From Lentzea terrae (lineage in GTDB: Bacteria > Actinomycetota > Actinomycetes > Mycobacteriales > Pseudonocardiaceae), in NCBI RefSeq assembly GCF_003265345.1, contig NZ_QFWW01000030.1, positions 434,001 to 498,000 on the forward strand: a DNA stretch of 64,000 bases. Direction: 5' to 3'. Positions within the stretch are counted from its first letter, which is position 1. Every line of letters starts with the position of its first letter. The notes beneath the pieces were generated by a model. It saw only the letters and a program-made list of their open reading frames with translations, had not been told where the DNA came from and ran no database searches. Positions 1 to 9,681 of this stretch are shown here, piece after piece. Position numbers and translations under genes: made by a program.

Positions 1-303
1 CTGAGCACGCAGCGTCACCCCCGTCACCTGGACGTCGGCATGCGCTGGCCTGGTCAGGTGCACGTCGGCGACCGCGGCGAGAGCAGCCACGGAAGCAGGG
101 CGAACGGCGTTGGGGCGGGGCGGGGCGGTCGCGACCTTGCCCTCGAGCTTGGCAGGCACGGGCAAGAGGCTACCGGCGTGCGCGAAGTGGCCGAGCGCCG
201 CGTTGGCAATCGGGTGATGATCTGCCCGGATGGGCCGTTCGAGTGGCCTTGTGGGTTGCGCTTCAGGAGTGAGCCCGTCCGGCCGAACAAGTTCCTGCCC
301 GGT
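1..303. other. left edge, no supportable gene
   Basis: About 300 bases upstream of the universal stress protein gene. Open frames on both strands have Arg/Pro/Gly-rich translations with no recognisable domain and no ribosome binding site, as expected of chance frames in GC-rich DNA. If murE followed ftsI in this genome as it usually does, it is not in this window. Confidence 0.5.
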
Positions 304-321
304 TTGGGACTTTGGGCCCTG
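304..321 (+). promoter_or_regulatory. DosR/DevR-like box upstream of usp
   Basis: The core GGGACTTTGGGCCC (306-319) keeps one perfect GGGACT half-site and differs at two positions in the other half from the actinobacterial DosR consensus GGGACTWWAGTCCC. It lies about 50 nt upstream of a universal stress protein gene, a class commonly controlled by DosR. The match is by eye and no DosR gene is in the window. Confidence 0.4.
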
Positions 322-369
322 TGGACGCCGGGGCACGCGCGGTGAGGTATGAGGCGGCAGGAGGCGGCG

Positions 370-1185
370 ATGAGAACAACCACGACGGTGCAACCCAGGA
401 GGTTTTCCTTCTGGGCACCGGATTTCAGTCGTTCCGTGACGGTAGGTGTCGACACTTCCGAAACCGCGTATCACGCTTTCGAGTGGGCCGCGCGCCACGC
501 GTGGTCGCTGCGCACAGACCTCCAGGTCTACCTCGCGGACCCCAGCGACACGACGGTCCAGCGAGTCCTGGAACGACTCCCCATGCTCACCGCCCACTTC
601 CGCCCGAGCGGAGACGACCCGGTGGCCGCACTGGTGAGGGCGTCGGACTCCAGCGCGACCTTGGTCTTGGGGTGCAAGGGCGAACAGCACCGCAGCCTGG
701 GTCTGGGCTCCCTCGTCCTCCCGGTGTTGCGCCGCGCGCGGTGCGGAGTCGTAGTGGTGCGCGGACGACCCCCGGCGATCCGTGGCGAGTACGGCTGGAT
801 CACCGCGGCCGTCGGCGGGTGCGAAGACCCGGTCGTGCTCCGACGCGCGGTCGAGCTCTGCCGCACCCGCCGAGCGTCTCTGCGCCTCCTCCACGTCCAC
901 CCGCCGGCCCAGCACGGCGTCTCCGTACCCCGCGACGAGGCCGCCGTCCGCCGCGCCGTGCTGTTCTTGCGCACCACGGCTCCTGAGCTCACGCCCGAGG
1001 TGGTCGTCGAGTCCCGTCATCCGCACGAAGCGCTGGCCTCTTTGGACTCGGACCTCGTTGTCGTGGGACGCGGTGGGCAGCACGACGGGGTCGGCTTGAT
1101 CACCCGTGCTGCGCTCTACCACGCCGCTTGTCCGGTGTTGGTGGCTCGACCCGAGCCTCTGCACGACGACCGGGTGATGCCATAG
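370..1185 (+). CDS. universal stress protein, two UspA-like domains
   Basis: 271 residues with two tandem UspA-type folds. The first runs from about residue 20 (SVTVGVDTSETAYHAFEWA) to about 140. The second is more divergent and ends in DLVVVGRGGQ followed by a C-terminal strand (HAACPVLVARPEP), typical of UspA C termini. The first domain contains LGCKGEQHRSLGLGS, close to the ATP-binding GxxGxxxxxxGS pattern. The ATG at 370 is chosen because AGGAGG lies 5 nt upstream (359-364); an in-frame ATG at 349 has no such site. The protein is expected to be cytosolic and to act in hypoxia, dormancy or general stress. The upstream DosR-like box agrees with that role. Confidence 0.85.
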   Translation: MRTTTTVQPRRFSFWAPDFSRSVTVGVDTSETAYHAFEWAARHAWSLRTDLQVYLADPSDTTVQRVLERLPMLTAHFRPSGDDPVAALVRASDSSATLVLGCKGEQHRSLGLGSLVLPVLRRARCGVVVVRGRPPAIRGEYGWITAAVGGCEDPVVLRRAVELCRTRRASLRLLHVHPPAQHGVSVPRDEAAVRRAVLFLRTTAPELTPEVVVESRHPHEALASLDSDLVVVGRGGQHDGVGLITRAALYHAACPVLVARPEPLHDDRVMP

Positions 1186-1217
1186 CCGAAAGCTCGTTCG
1201 GCCGCGCACGAAGTCTT

Positions 1218-1223
1218 TAGTCT
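1218..1223 (+). promoter_or_regulatory. -10 element for leaderless NACHT/TIR gene
   Basis: TAGTCT fits TANNNT and ends exactly 6 nt before the ATG at 1230, the arrangement seen for several leaderless starts in this window. No Shine-Dalgarno sequence precedes either the GTG at 1224 or the ATG at 1230. No convincing -35 element was found. Confidence 0.45.
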
Positions 1224-1229
1224 GTGCCG

Positions 1230-4200
1230 ATGCCGCCTGTCGACGCGACTACGCTCCGAGGCGCCCTGCTGACCCTCGCCCAGGACGACACCGCCTGGTT
1301 GGACGCGGTCGACCGGCTGCTGGGACGGGTGCTGACGGGCACTTCGATCCACACGTCGATCCGGGGTCTGTACGGGTGGATCGACGGTGGTGAGGCGCCG
1401 AAGCTGGTCCAGGACCGGCTGGCGGACTTGATCGTCCAGCTGCCGGGCATGAGCAGGAGCGGTCGGCTGGACCCGGTCATCGCCGTGCACACGGTGCTGG
1501 TCGCGACGGCGTTCTTCGAGACAGCCCGCGAGTTGCTGACCGACGACCTCGATGTCGCGGACGAGAGCGAATGGCAGCAAGAAGATCATTCGTTCGTCTC
1601 GTACCTGTACTCGGACGAGGTGCCTGCGCCTTCCATCACCCGGTTCTTCGCCGACAACGTCAGCACCGTCGGCAGGTGGGCGGCCGACCGGGGCGAGCGC
1701 GTCCACCGGATCCTGCGCAGAACGAGCCCGCGCGGTGGCAGCAAGCTGCTGCTGGAGGCCGCGTTCGTGACACGGGTGGTCGCCCGTTACGAGATGGACT
1801 TCCGCGCCTTGGCCGTGGACCTGCCCGAGTTCGCGACGTGGGCCGAGATGCGGCCACGCCGGCGCGCGGATGCTGCAGCGGACCACTGGATCGACAACGT
1901 GGCGAACGACGCGCATGCGACGTTGCACAGCGCGAACGAAGCCGCGTTGAACTCCCCGCTGCCGAGCAACCCGGTCCTTCCTCCGCTCGGCGCTCTCTAC
2001 ATCGCCGCCGGCTACCGCCTGGCCGTGGCCAGCCCGCTGGCGAGGCTGGCCGACGAGAGCTGGTGGTCGTCCGAGACACAGCTCCGACATGACTTGAACC
2101 TGATGCTCGTCCGTCATTTCACCAGCCCCGATGCCTACCGGCTGCCCATGCTGGTCATCGGCGGGCCGGGCTCTGGGAAGTCGGCGCTGACGATGGAATT
2201 CGCCGCCCGCAGGCCCGACACCGACTACATCGTCGTTCGCGTGCCGCTGCGAACCACCGCCTCAGGAGCATCCGTCCAGAACCAGATCAAGGAGGCCCTG
2301 CGGGATCAGACCGACGGCCGGGTCGAGTGGGCCGACCTCGTCCGCCAGGGCATCGGCAAGACGTGCCTCGTGGTCCTCGACGGTCTCGACGAGATGCCGC
2401 AGGTCCCTGGCTCGTCGCGGAGCTTCCTCGACGAAGTCGTCTGGTTTCAGCGCATGGAGGCCAGGGTCGGCCGCCCAGTGGCGGTGCTGGTCACCACCCG
2501 GACGTCGTTCCTGGACCAGCTGCTCATCCCGGACGGCACCCCCGTGGTCGCGCTCGCGGACTTCGACGACGACCAGATCGGCCGGTGGATCTCGGCGTGG
2601 AACCAGGCGACGGCCGACACGCAACGACGTCCCATGACGGTCGAGGCCGCACTCGCTCATCCGGATCTCGCGCGAAACCGTTGGGGTTGTTGCTGCTCAC
2701 GCAGCAGATTACCGATCCCTCCGCACCCAACGAGAGCGTCGTGCCGAGAGATGTGTTCGCGGCCGCCATCGACGCGTTGGCGTCACAATCGCCCGACTTC
2801 CCGGTGCCGGGCGCCGCCGCGCTGGGAATGCTCAACCGCGGCTGGCGGCCGATCTCCGCCGAAGAGCTCCGCGCCGATCTCGCGGCACTCGGTCACACGG
2901 ACATGAGCACCGTCGAATCCGTGCTCCGCGACCTGGAACAGCAACCTGCCTCGTTCGCCGAGTACCGCATCGCCTCGCTGGTCGTGGACGTGCTGTTGCA
3001 GAACGACGCGCTGCTGTCCTCGTTGCTGTCGCACACCCTGCTGTCTCTCCGGCCGGCCACGTTGACCTTCCTCCCGCAGGTCACCGACGGAATGCCTGCA
3101 CAGCAACGGGCACGGCTGACCAAGACGCTCGACGACCTGATCCAGGGGTACCTCAGCCGGACCGACACCTATGTGCGCCCGGCCCACCGCCCTGCGTCAT
3201 CCGACGTGGAACGCGCCATTTACACGGCGAACCTGGTGCTCCTGCGGCTGTTCGTGCGGCCGGACACCAGAGGAATACGCCTCGCGGCAAACCAGTCGTT
3301 CGCTCTCGCCAAGCTGTGGTCGAAGACGCTGGACAGCCTCAGCATGCGCAACCTGCAGTCGCTGATCACCATCCACGAGGACGGATTCGCACGGCGCACG
3401 CCTCGCGCTGCGCATGGAGAGGCTCAACTCACGCTCACAGGCCCAGCGGAGGGCGTCGACTTCGTCCACCGCGGGCTGACATCCGACCCTCGCGCGGTCA
3501 CCCAGCTGAACTGGTCGTCCGACGGCGACCTGTTGACGACCAGCTACGGCGGCGAAACGGTCGCGTGCTGGCGAGTCGCGGAGCACCTGCCACCGCACGT
3601 CATCGGTGAGCTGCCCAACCTCACCGACCTCGACTGGCATCCGACGCGTCCAATCGCGGCGGTAGTGCAGCGGACGCGGAAGACCGAGTCACGTCGTCTG
3701 ATGCTCACGCGTTTCGAGGACGGGTCGACCCGCGAACTGTGCGAGATCGGGCCTCTCAGCCGGGTCGCCTGGTCGCCGGACGGCGGATCGCTGGCCGTGT
3801 TCAGTCCTCTGGGGCTGTGGATAGTGGACGCCGCCACCGGCGAACAACGCACGGTGACAACGTTCAAAAACCTCGAACATCAGTCATACCGCCTGAAACC
3901 CCGCTGGTCCAAGGACGCCGACCACATCTGGGTCGCCGCCGGGGGCACCGTGTGCGTAGCACTCACGAGCGGCGAAGTGGTGCATGCAGTCGAATTCGCC
4001 ATGCACGCGCGCGACATCTTGGTGCAGGAGAGCGGGCATGGCCTGATCGCCTTCACCCCGCCGGGCAAGCCCGAGATCGAGATCATTCCTTTCTTCCGCT
4101 TTGACGGTGCCTCGGTCCTGGAGGGACACACCAAGCTCGTCACCTGCGCCAGGTTCTCCCCGAACGGTGAGTACCTCGCGTCGATGTCGATGGACAACAC

Positions 4201-6454
4201 GATCAGGATCTGGCGGTGCGAGGACTGGCAGTGCGTCGCGGTGCTGCCCCGCGAGGAGATCAGCGGCCGCGGCGGACTCGCCTTCCACCCGACGAAGCCG
4301 CTGCTCGCGATCAAGGACCGCAACGGCGTCGACGTCGTCCGTCTCGACCACCAGGTGCTCGGCAGGATCGGTGCTGCACGGACGTCACGCAGGTACGCCA
4401 ACGCCAAGATCGTGCTCGTCGGAGACACCGGCGTCGGCAAGTCGGGGCTGGGCCTCGTGATGAGCGGCCAGCCGTTCGCACCGACGGACTCGACGCACGG
4501 CCGCAACGTCTGGACGTTCGAGAAGTCCATCGAGACGACACCGTCCGGCGACGTCCAGACGAGGGAAACGCTGCTGTGGGACCTCGCAGGCCAGCCCGGC
4601 TACCGGATGGTGCACCAGTTGCACCTCAACGAAATCGCGGTGGCGCTGGTGGTGTTCGACGCGCGCAGCGAGACGGATCCGTTCGCCGGCGTGCAGTACT
4701 GGAGCCGCGCGCTGGCGCAGGCGAGGCGGCTCGACGGCGCGGCCGCTGTGCGGCTGAAGGCTTTTCTGGTAGCCGCACGGACCGATCGTGGTGGCACGGC
4801 GGTGAGCAGGGCGAGGATCGAGCGGGCCGTTCAGCAGTACGGGTTCGACGGGTTCATCGAGACCAGTGCGAAGGAAGGGTGGGGCGTCGACGAGCTGATC
4901 CGCGCGGCGCGTGGTGCGATCGACTGGGACGCCGTGCCCGTCGTCAGCTCGACGGCGTTGTTCCAGTCGATCAAGGACTTCGTGCTCGAGGAGAAGCGCC
5001 AGGGCCGCATTCTGTCTACTGTGGACGATCTGTTGCACAGCTTTCGCCGCCTCCGGCAGGAGGAGACGCCGGCCGAGCACCTGCTGGACAGGTTCACGAC
5101 CTGTCTCGGACGACTGGAGAGCGTCGGCGTCATCAGGCGGATGGCATTCGGCGACTACGTCCTGTTGCGGCCAGAGCTCCTGGACGCCTACGTGTCCTCG
5201 CTGGTGCAGGCTGCGAAGGACGAGCCGGACGGGCTCGGCTTCGTACCTGAGGCGGACGCGCTCGCGGGTACCTTCCGGATGCCCGAGTCCGAACGGCTGA
5301 CCAACGAGCAGCAGGAGCGAATCCTGTTGATCACGGTCGTGGAGGAGCTGCTGCGGCGCGAGATCGCGCTGAAGGAGGTCACCGACAAGGAAGTCGACCT
5401 GATCTTTCCGTCGCAGTTCACCAGGGAACGGCCGGAGGCCCCGCAGGTGCCAGGACAGGACGTGGTGTTCACGTTCGACGGCGACCTGCAGTCGATCTAC
5501 TCGACGCTCGCGGTGCGGCTCTCGCACTCCAGACTGTTCCAGCGCGGCCCGATGTACCACAACTCCGCCTCGTACCTCGCGGACGCGGGAGGAACCTGCG
5601 GCATCGCCATCCGCGAGATCGCGGAGGGCAGGGGCGAACTGGTGCTGTTCCACGACGAGCGCGCCCAGCCGATCGTCCGGCGGCAGTTCGAGGTCTACGT
5701 CGTCGAGCACTTGGAGCAACGGGCAGGCAACGTCGTGACGCGCCGGGTGCGCAGGTGCCGGCCGTGCAACTACGCGATCGACGACGAAGTCGTGCAGCGC
5801 AGGCTCGGCCGCGGCCTCACGACGGTGATCTGTCAGATCTGCGACGGAGTCGTCTCGATCACTGATGCCGACCAGCCCGACGTCCGGCCGGCGGTCGCGG
5901 AGATGAACGCCAACGCCAACGCCCAACGCGACCAGGACGTCGCCGCCACGACCCTCAAGGGCAAGCGCGAGGCCGAGGACTACGACGTCTTCCTGTGCCA
6001 CAACGTGAAGGACAAAACGCAGGTATTGGAGATCGCCAGGCGGCTCGAAGCGCACGGCATCCTGCCCTGGCTCGACGTCGACGCCATCCAGCCCGGTTCA
6101 CGGTGGCAGGACGAGATGGCGAAGGGAATTGAGAAGAGCAGGTCGGCGGCTGTGCTGATCGGACCGGCCGGGTTCGGGCCGTGGCACGACGCCGAGATGC
6201 ACCTCATCAACGACTGGTCCGTGCGCGATGCCCGCCGACGGGTCATCCCAGTGATCCTCGACGGCACGGACGACGATCTCGAACTGCCCGGCTTCCTGCG
6301 GGTGTGGTCCACCATCGACATGCGGATGGCGGACCCCGACCCGATCGAACAGCTCATCTGGGGGATCACCGGCGAGCAACCCCGCTGGGCTCTAGCAGCC
6401 CTTGCGCAGGACGGTTCCCGTCGTGCCCGGCAGCGACACCGAATGGACCGTTGA
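1230..6454 (+). CDS. NACHT - WD40 - Roc-type GTPase - TIR multidomain protein (one frameshift)
   Basis: About 1,740 residues if one base is restored near 2678. Order of parts: a helical N-terminal region (1-300) resembling the helical domains that precede NACHT modules; a NACHT/STAND NTPase with Walker A GGPGSGKS (about 313-320), Walker B LVVLDGLDE (about 382-390) and sensor VLVTTR; a helical region; beta-propeller repeats (about 730-1050, e.g. VTCARFSPNGEYLASMSMDN); a Ras/Roc-like GTPase with P-loop GDTGVGKS (about 1067) and G3 DLAGQPGY (about 1120); a COR-like winged-helix region with a CRPC...CQIC zinc-ribbon-like pair (about 1510-1545); and a C-terminal TIR domain (about 1585-1725) starting YDVFLCHNVKDK. 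Glu at about 1658 (WHDAEMHL) is the candidate NADase residue. The architecture suggests an NLR-like immune or cell-death sensor. Frame changes after DLARN (2676-2678); adding one C gives DLARNPLGLLLLT. The allele is either broken or carries a sequence error. Confidence 0.8.
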
Positions 6455-7591
6455 GCCCTTTTCGTTGGTGTGGGCGTCAGCAAGCCGCACGTTGACGGCT
6501 GAGCTGCCGGTCTTGTTCGCGTTGACGATCACCGTGCCGCACACGAAGTCGCGCTGGAACACGTTGGACGCCACCGAGAAGTACGGCCCGGTGGCCGCGC
6601 CCAGGTTCCAGTCGTACTCGGGGCGCCACACGGAGGCGTTGTCGTAGCGGTCGGTCTCCTGGATCTCGGAGATCGCCGCGTGTGAGCCGGCGGCCAGCAG
6701 GTAGCTCGCGAAGGCGTAGCGGAACGGCTGCTCGGCGCCGCTGTGGTGCGGCTGCACCCAGGTGATCTTGCCCTTGGCCTCGTTGGCGGCGATCTCGGCT
6801 ACCTGACGGCTCCAGCCCTGCGGGTACTCGGAGAGGAGATCGTTGTCGTTGAAGGTCAGCCACCACTCGTCGAAGCCGCCGTCCAAGTACTCGACGTAGG
6901 AGTCCCACGCGCCGTCGTGGAGGCGGGCGTTGGACATGTTGGCGACGGTTTTGAGGCCGGCGTCGACGAACTTCTGCCTCGTGTTGGCGAGCATCGAGCG
7001 GTAGGCGTCGCGCATCGCCTCGTCTGTGGGGTACGAGGCCGGGCAGACGCCATCGTGGTAGGTGTCGCAGGCGAACAGTGCGTTGTCCATGAACACGCCG
7101 TCGAACGCGCCACGCGACGATGCGATCACGTTGTCGGCCCAGGCGTTCTGGTAGTCGGTGTTGCCGACGTCCATCTGCCAGTGGCCCTCGTATCCGTCGT
7201 ACTCGAAGCGCTGCCCCTGGGAGTCGAGCAGGAACCACGAGGGATCGGCCGCGCAGTAGCCGACGCCGGTGGGGAGATCGGTTTCGTCGACGCCGTTCGA
7301 GCACGCGTAGCTGCGCGTCGAGGAGAGGTCCTTGTAGACGAAGGTCTGGATCTTCGGATTGGCCGCCTTGAACTTCGCGGCCAGATCGGTTTCCCAGGCG
7401 TTCAGCACGACGTAGGAACGTCGCGAGGCCTCGGCCGTGATCATTTCGGACGTCGTCGGCGTGCTGTTCATGTGCAGCCAGTACGACTTCGTGGAACTCT
7501 CTTCTTCGGACGCCTGAGCTGCGGGGACAACAGATGCCGTCACCGCGCCAACCAAGATCAAATATCCCCACGAACGCACGCCAAACCCCAT
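6392..7591 (-). CDS. secreted glycoside-hydrolase-like protein (GHL15-type)
   Basis: 399 residues. An N-terminal signal peptide (hydrophobic GYLILVGAVTASVV, likely cleavage after AQA) is followed by a TIM-barrel-like region with WLHMNSTP, DGVFMDNALF and GFDEWWLTFND, and a short C-terminal beta domain. The pattern of Asp residues at strand ends (GVFMDN) resembles the putative glycoside hydrolase family GHL15. The substrate cannot be read from sequence. ATG 7591 is preferred over GTG 7603 because AAGG lies just upstream. The last 63 nt overlap the 3' end of the convergent NACHT/TIR gene. It follows ftsI on the same strand after a 179-nt gap and is not a usual member of that cluster. Confidence 0.65.
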   Translation of the reverse strand: MGFGVRSWGYLILVGAVTASVVPAAQASEEESSTKSYWLHMNSTPTTSEMITAEASRRSYVVLNAWETDLAAKFKAANPKIQTFVYKDLSSTRSYACSNGVDETDLPTGVGYCAADPSWFLLDSQGQRFEYDGYEGHWQMDVGNTDYQNAWADNVIASSRGAFDGVFMDNALFACDTYHDGVCPASYPTDEAMRDAYRSMLANTRQKFVDAGLKTVANMSNARLHDGAWDSYVEYLDGGFDEWWLTFNDNDLLSEYPQGWSRQVAEIAANEAKGKITWVQPHHSGAEQPFRYAFASYLLAAGSHAAISEIQETDRYDNASVWRPEYDWNLGAATGPYFSVASNVFQRDFVCGTVIVNANKTGSSAVNVRLADAHTNEKGSTVHSVSLPGTTGTVLRKGC

Positions 7592-7770
7592 CTCGCCTTG
7601 CACTCCGGTTTCGGAGTATTAGACCTGGCGAAATGCGTCTCATTACGAAAAAGTGCGGGGTGATTTTCACTGTGAAACAATGAAATGCATCATTGCCACG
7701 CCTGGGCGTGTCTCAGATCACTTGCAAGAAGCGCAGGCGTCACCAAGAATGCGCGACCCCGCGAAACGAG

Positions 7771-9681
7771 CTACATCTGCAGCTGCACGAACGGCGTCTG
7801 CTCCGTCGACATCGGCACCTGGAAGCGCTGGGTCAGGTAGGTGGCGATGTCGTGGAACAACGGCGCCGCCGTCCCGCTGAGCGGGGTGCCGTGCGGGTTG
7901 TCGAGCATGATTCCGACGACGTAGCGCGGGTTGTCCGCCGGGAGGATGCCGGCGAACGTGATCCAGTACTGCGTCTGCGAGTAACACTTGCAGGTCTGGT
8001 CGATCTGCTGGGCCGTGCCGGTCTTGCCCGAGATCTGGTAGCCCGGCAGGGCCGCCGGGAGGCCGGTGCCGTTCTGGTTCGCGTCGCGCGGGTTGACCTG
8101 GGCGACATAGCGGAACATGTCGCGCACGGTCTTCGCAGTCTCCGGCGAGACGACGCGGACGCCTTCCGGGCGCTGCTTCTCGTTGCGCGCGCCCTCCTCG
8201 CCGATCTCGGCACGGATCAGGCGGGGCGGCATGCGGAGGCCGTCGTTGGCGATGGCCTGGTACATACCGGTCATCTGCAGCAACGTCATCGAGAGACCCT
8301 GGCCGATCGGCAGGTTGCCGAACGTCGAGCCGGACCACTGGTTCAGCGGCGGCACGACACCGGACTCCTCGGCGGGCACACCGGAGTTGAGCCGGCGGCC
8401 CAGGCCGAACTTCTGCAGCATCTCGGCGTAGCGCTCCTTGCCGACCTCCTGGGCCGCCATCAGCGTGCCCACGTTCGAGGACTTGGCGAAGACGCCGTTG
8501 AACGACAGCGGCACGGTGCCGTGGGCCCACCAGTCCTTGATGACGCGGTCGGAGACCTTGATCGAACCCGGCACCTGCAGCACGTCGTCCGGCTTGAAGA
8601 GGCCGTACTCGACGGCCGCGGCAGCCGTGACGATCTTGTTCACCGAACCCGGTTCGAAGCTCGACGCGACCGCCGCGTTGCGCTTCTGGTCCTCCGAGGC
8701 CTTGCCGAAGTCGGTCGGGTCGTAGGTCTTGTCGTTGGCCATCGCGACGATCTCGCCCGTGCGGCTGTCCAGCACGACGGCGGAAGCGTTGGCCGCGCCC
8801 GACTTCTTCGCGTAGTCGGTGACCATCTTCTGCACCGCGTACTGGGTGTCGATGTCGATGGTCAGTTCAAGGCTCTTGCCCGGCAACGGCTGCACGAGCT
8901 CGCGTTCGGTGTTCGGGATGACGAGGGTGTCGTCGCCCGACATCGTGTCGACCACACGACGGCCCATGCGACCGGCGAGCACGTTGTCCTGCGCGCTCTC
9001 CAGGCCGAGGATGCCCTGGACGGTCGGCGGCTTCTCCTCCTGGCGCCAGTTCGCGGCGCCGATGATGTTCGACGCCAGCTCGCCGTTGGGGTAGATGCGC
9101 TTCGAGCGGTACTCGGAACCGATCTCCGCCCGGTACTTCTCGACGATCTTCGCCGCCTTGGCCGGTTCCGCCTCGCTGACCAGGACCTCGTAGCTGATGT
9201 CCTTCACCAGCTGCTGGTAGATCGTTTCCTCGTCGGTCTTCTCGCCGTTGACCTCGGGACCGAGCGTCGCGGAGATGAACTTGGCGACCTCACGGGCGTG
9301 GTCGTCGTAGCTGACCGGGTACCGCTCCGGGTCCTTCGCGCGGGCCTCGTCCCACGTCTTGCGGGCGCGCTGCGGCAGGATGTAGAGCGCGCGCACCTCG
9401 ATCGAGAACGCGAGCTGGTTGCCGTTGCGGTCGAGGATCGAGCCGCGTTCGGCGGGGATGTTCTGCCGGGTCGTGCGCTGCTTCTGCGCCTGCTCCGCCA
9501 GCTCGTCGGCCTGGATGCCCTGCACCTGCACGAGCTTCGCGCCCGCGATCAGCAGCGCGCCGATCAGCAGGATGCGGCCGACCGCGATGCGCAGCCTGCT
9601 GTTGCCGCTCAGGCGCGCGGTCGGGCGAGGGCCGCGCACCGACAACGGGCGGCGCGGCCCCCTCTGCTGCGGACCCGGCAT
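7771..9681 (-). CDS. ftsI: FtsI/PbpB, septal penicillin-binding protein (class B PBP)
   Basis: 636 residues. A short basic cytoplasmic tail and one transmembrane helix (about 32-52) are followed by the PBP dimerisation region (RGSILDRNG at about 79) and the transpeptidase domain. Active-site motifs are SVNK (Ser346, Lys349), SSN (401-403) and KTGT (553-556). The protein cross-links septal peptidoglycan in the divisome. Its ATG shares one base with the ftsL stop codon, so translation is probably coupled. Unlike the canonical division and cell wall cluster, the next gene downstream is not murE. Confidence 0.97.
   Translation of the reverse strand: MPGPQQRGPRRPLSVRGPRPTARLSGNSRLRIAVGRILLIGALLIAGAKLVQVQGIQADELAEQAQKQRTTRQNIPAERGSILDRNGNQLAFSIEVRALYILPQRARKTWDEARAKDPERYPVSYDDHAREVAKFISATLGPEVNGEKTDEETIYQQLVKDISYEVLVSEAEPAKAAKIVEKYRAEIGSEYRSKRIYPNGELASNIIGAANWRQEEKPPTVQGILGLESAQDNVLAGRMGRRVVDTMSGDDTLVIPNTERELVQPLPGKSLELTIDIDTQYAVQKMVTDYAKKSGAANASAVVLDSRTGEIVAMANDKTYDPTDFGKASEDQKRNAAVASSFEPGSVNKIVTAAAAVEYGLFKPDDVLQVPGSIKVSDRVIKDWWAHGTVPLSFNGVFAKSSNVGTLMAAQEVGKERYAEMLQKFGLGRRLNSGVPAEESGVVPPLNQWSGSTFGNLPIGQGLSMTLLQMTGMYQAIANDGLRMPPRLIRAEIGEEGARNEKQRPEGVRVVSPETAKTVRDMFRYVAQVNPRDANQNGTGLPAALPGYQISGKTGTAQQIDQTCKCYSQTQYWITFAGILPADNPRYVVGIMLDNPHGTPLSGTAAPLFHDIATYLTQRFQVPMSTEQTPFVQLQM

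Noticed and set aside
54..455. 133-codon minus-strand frame opposite the usp leader
   Set aside because: Pro/Ser/Arg-rich translation with no domain, partly opposite a clear usp gene, no ribosome site.
2671..2690. programmed -1 frameshift as explanation for the NACHT break
   Set aside because: No X XXY YYZ slippery heptamer in the zero frame and no obvious downstream pseudoknot; a lost C is simpler.
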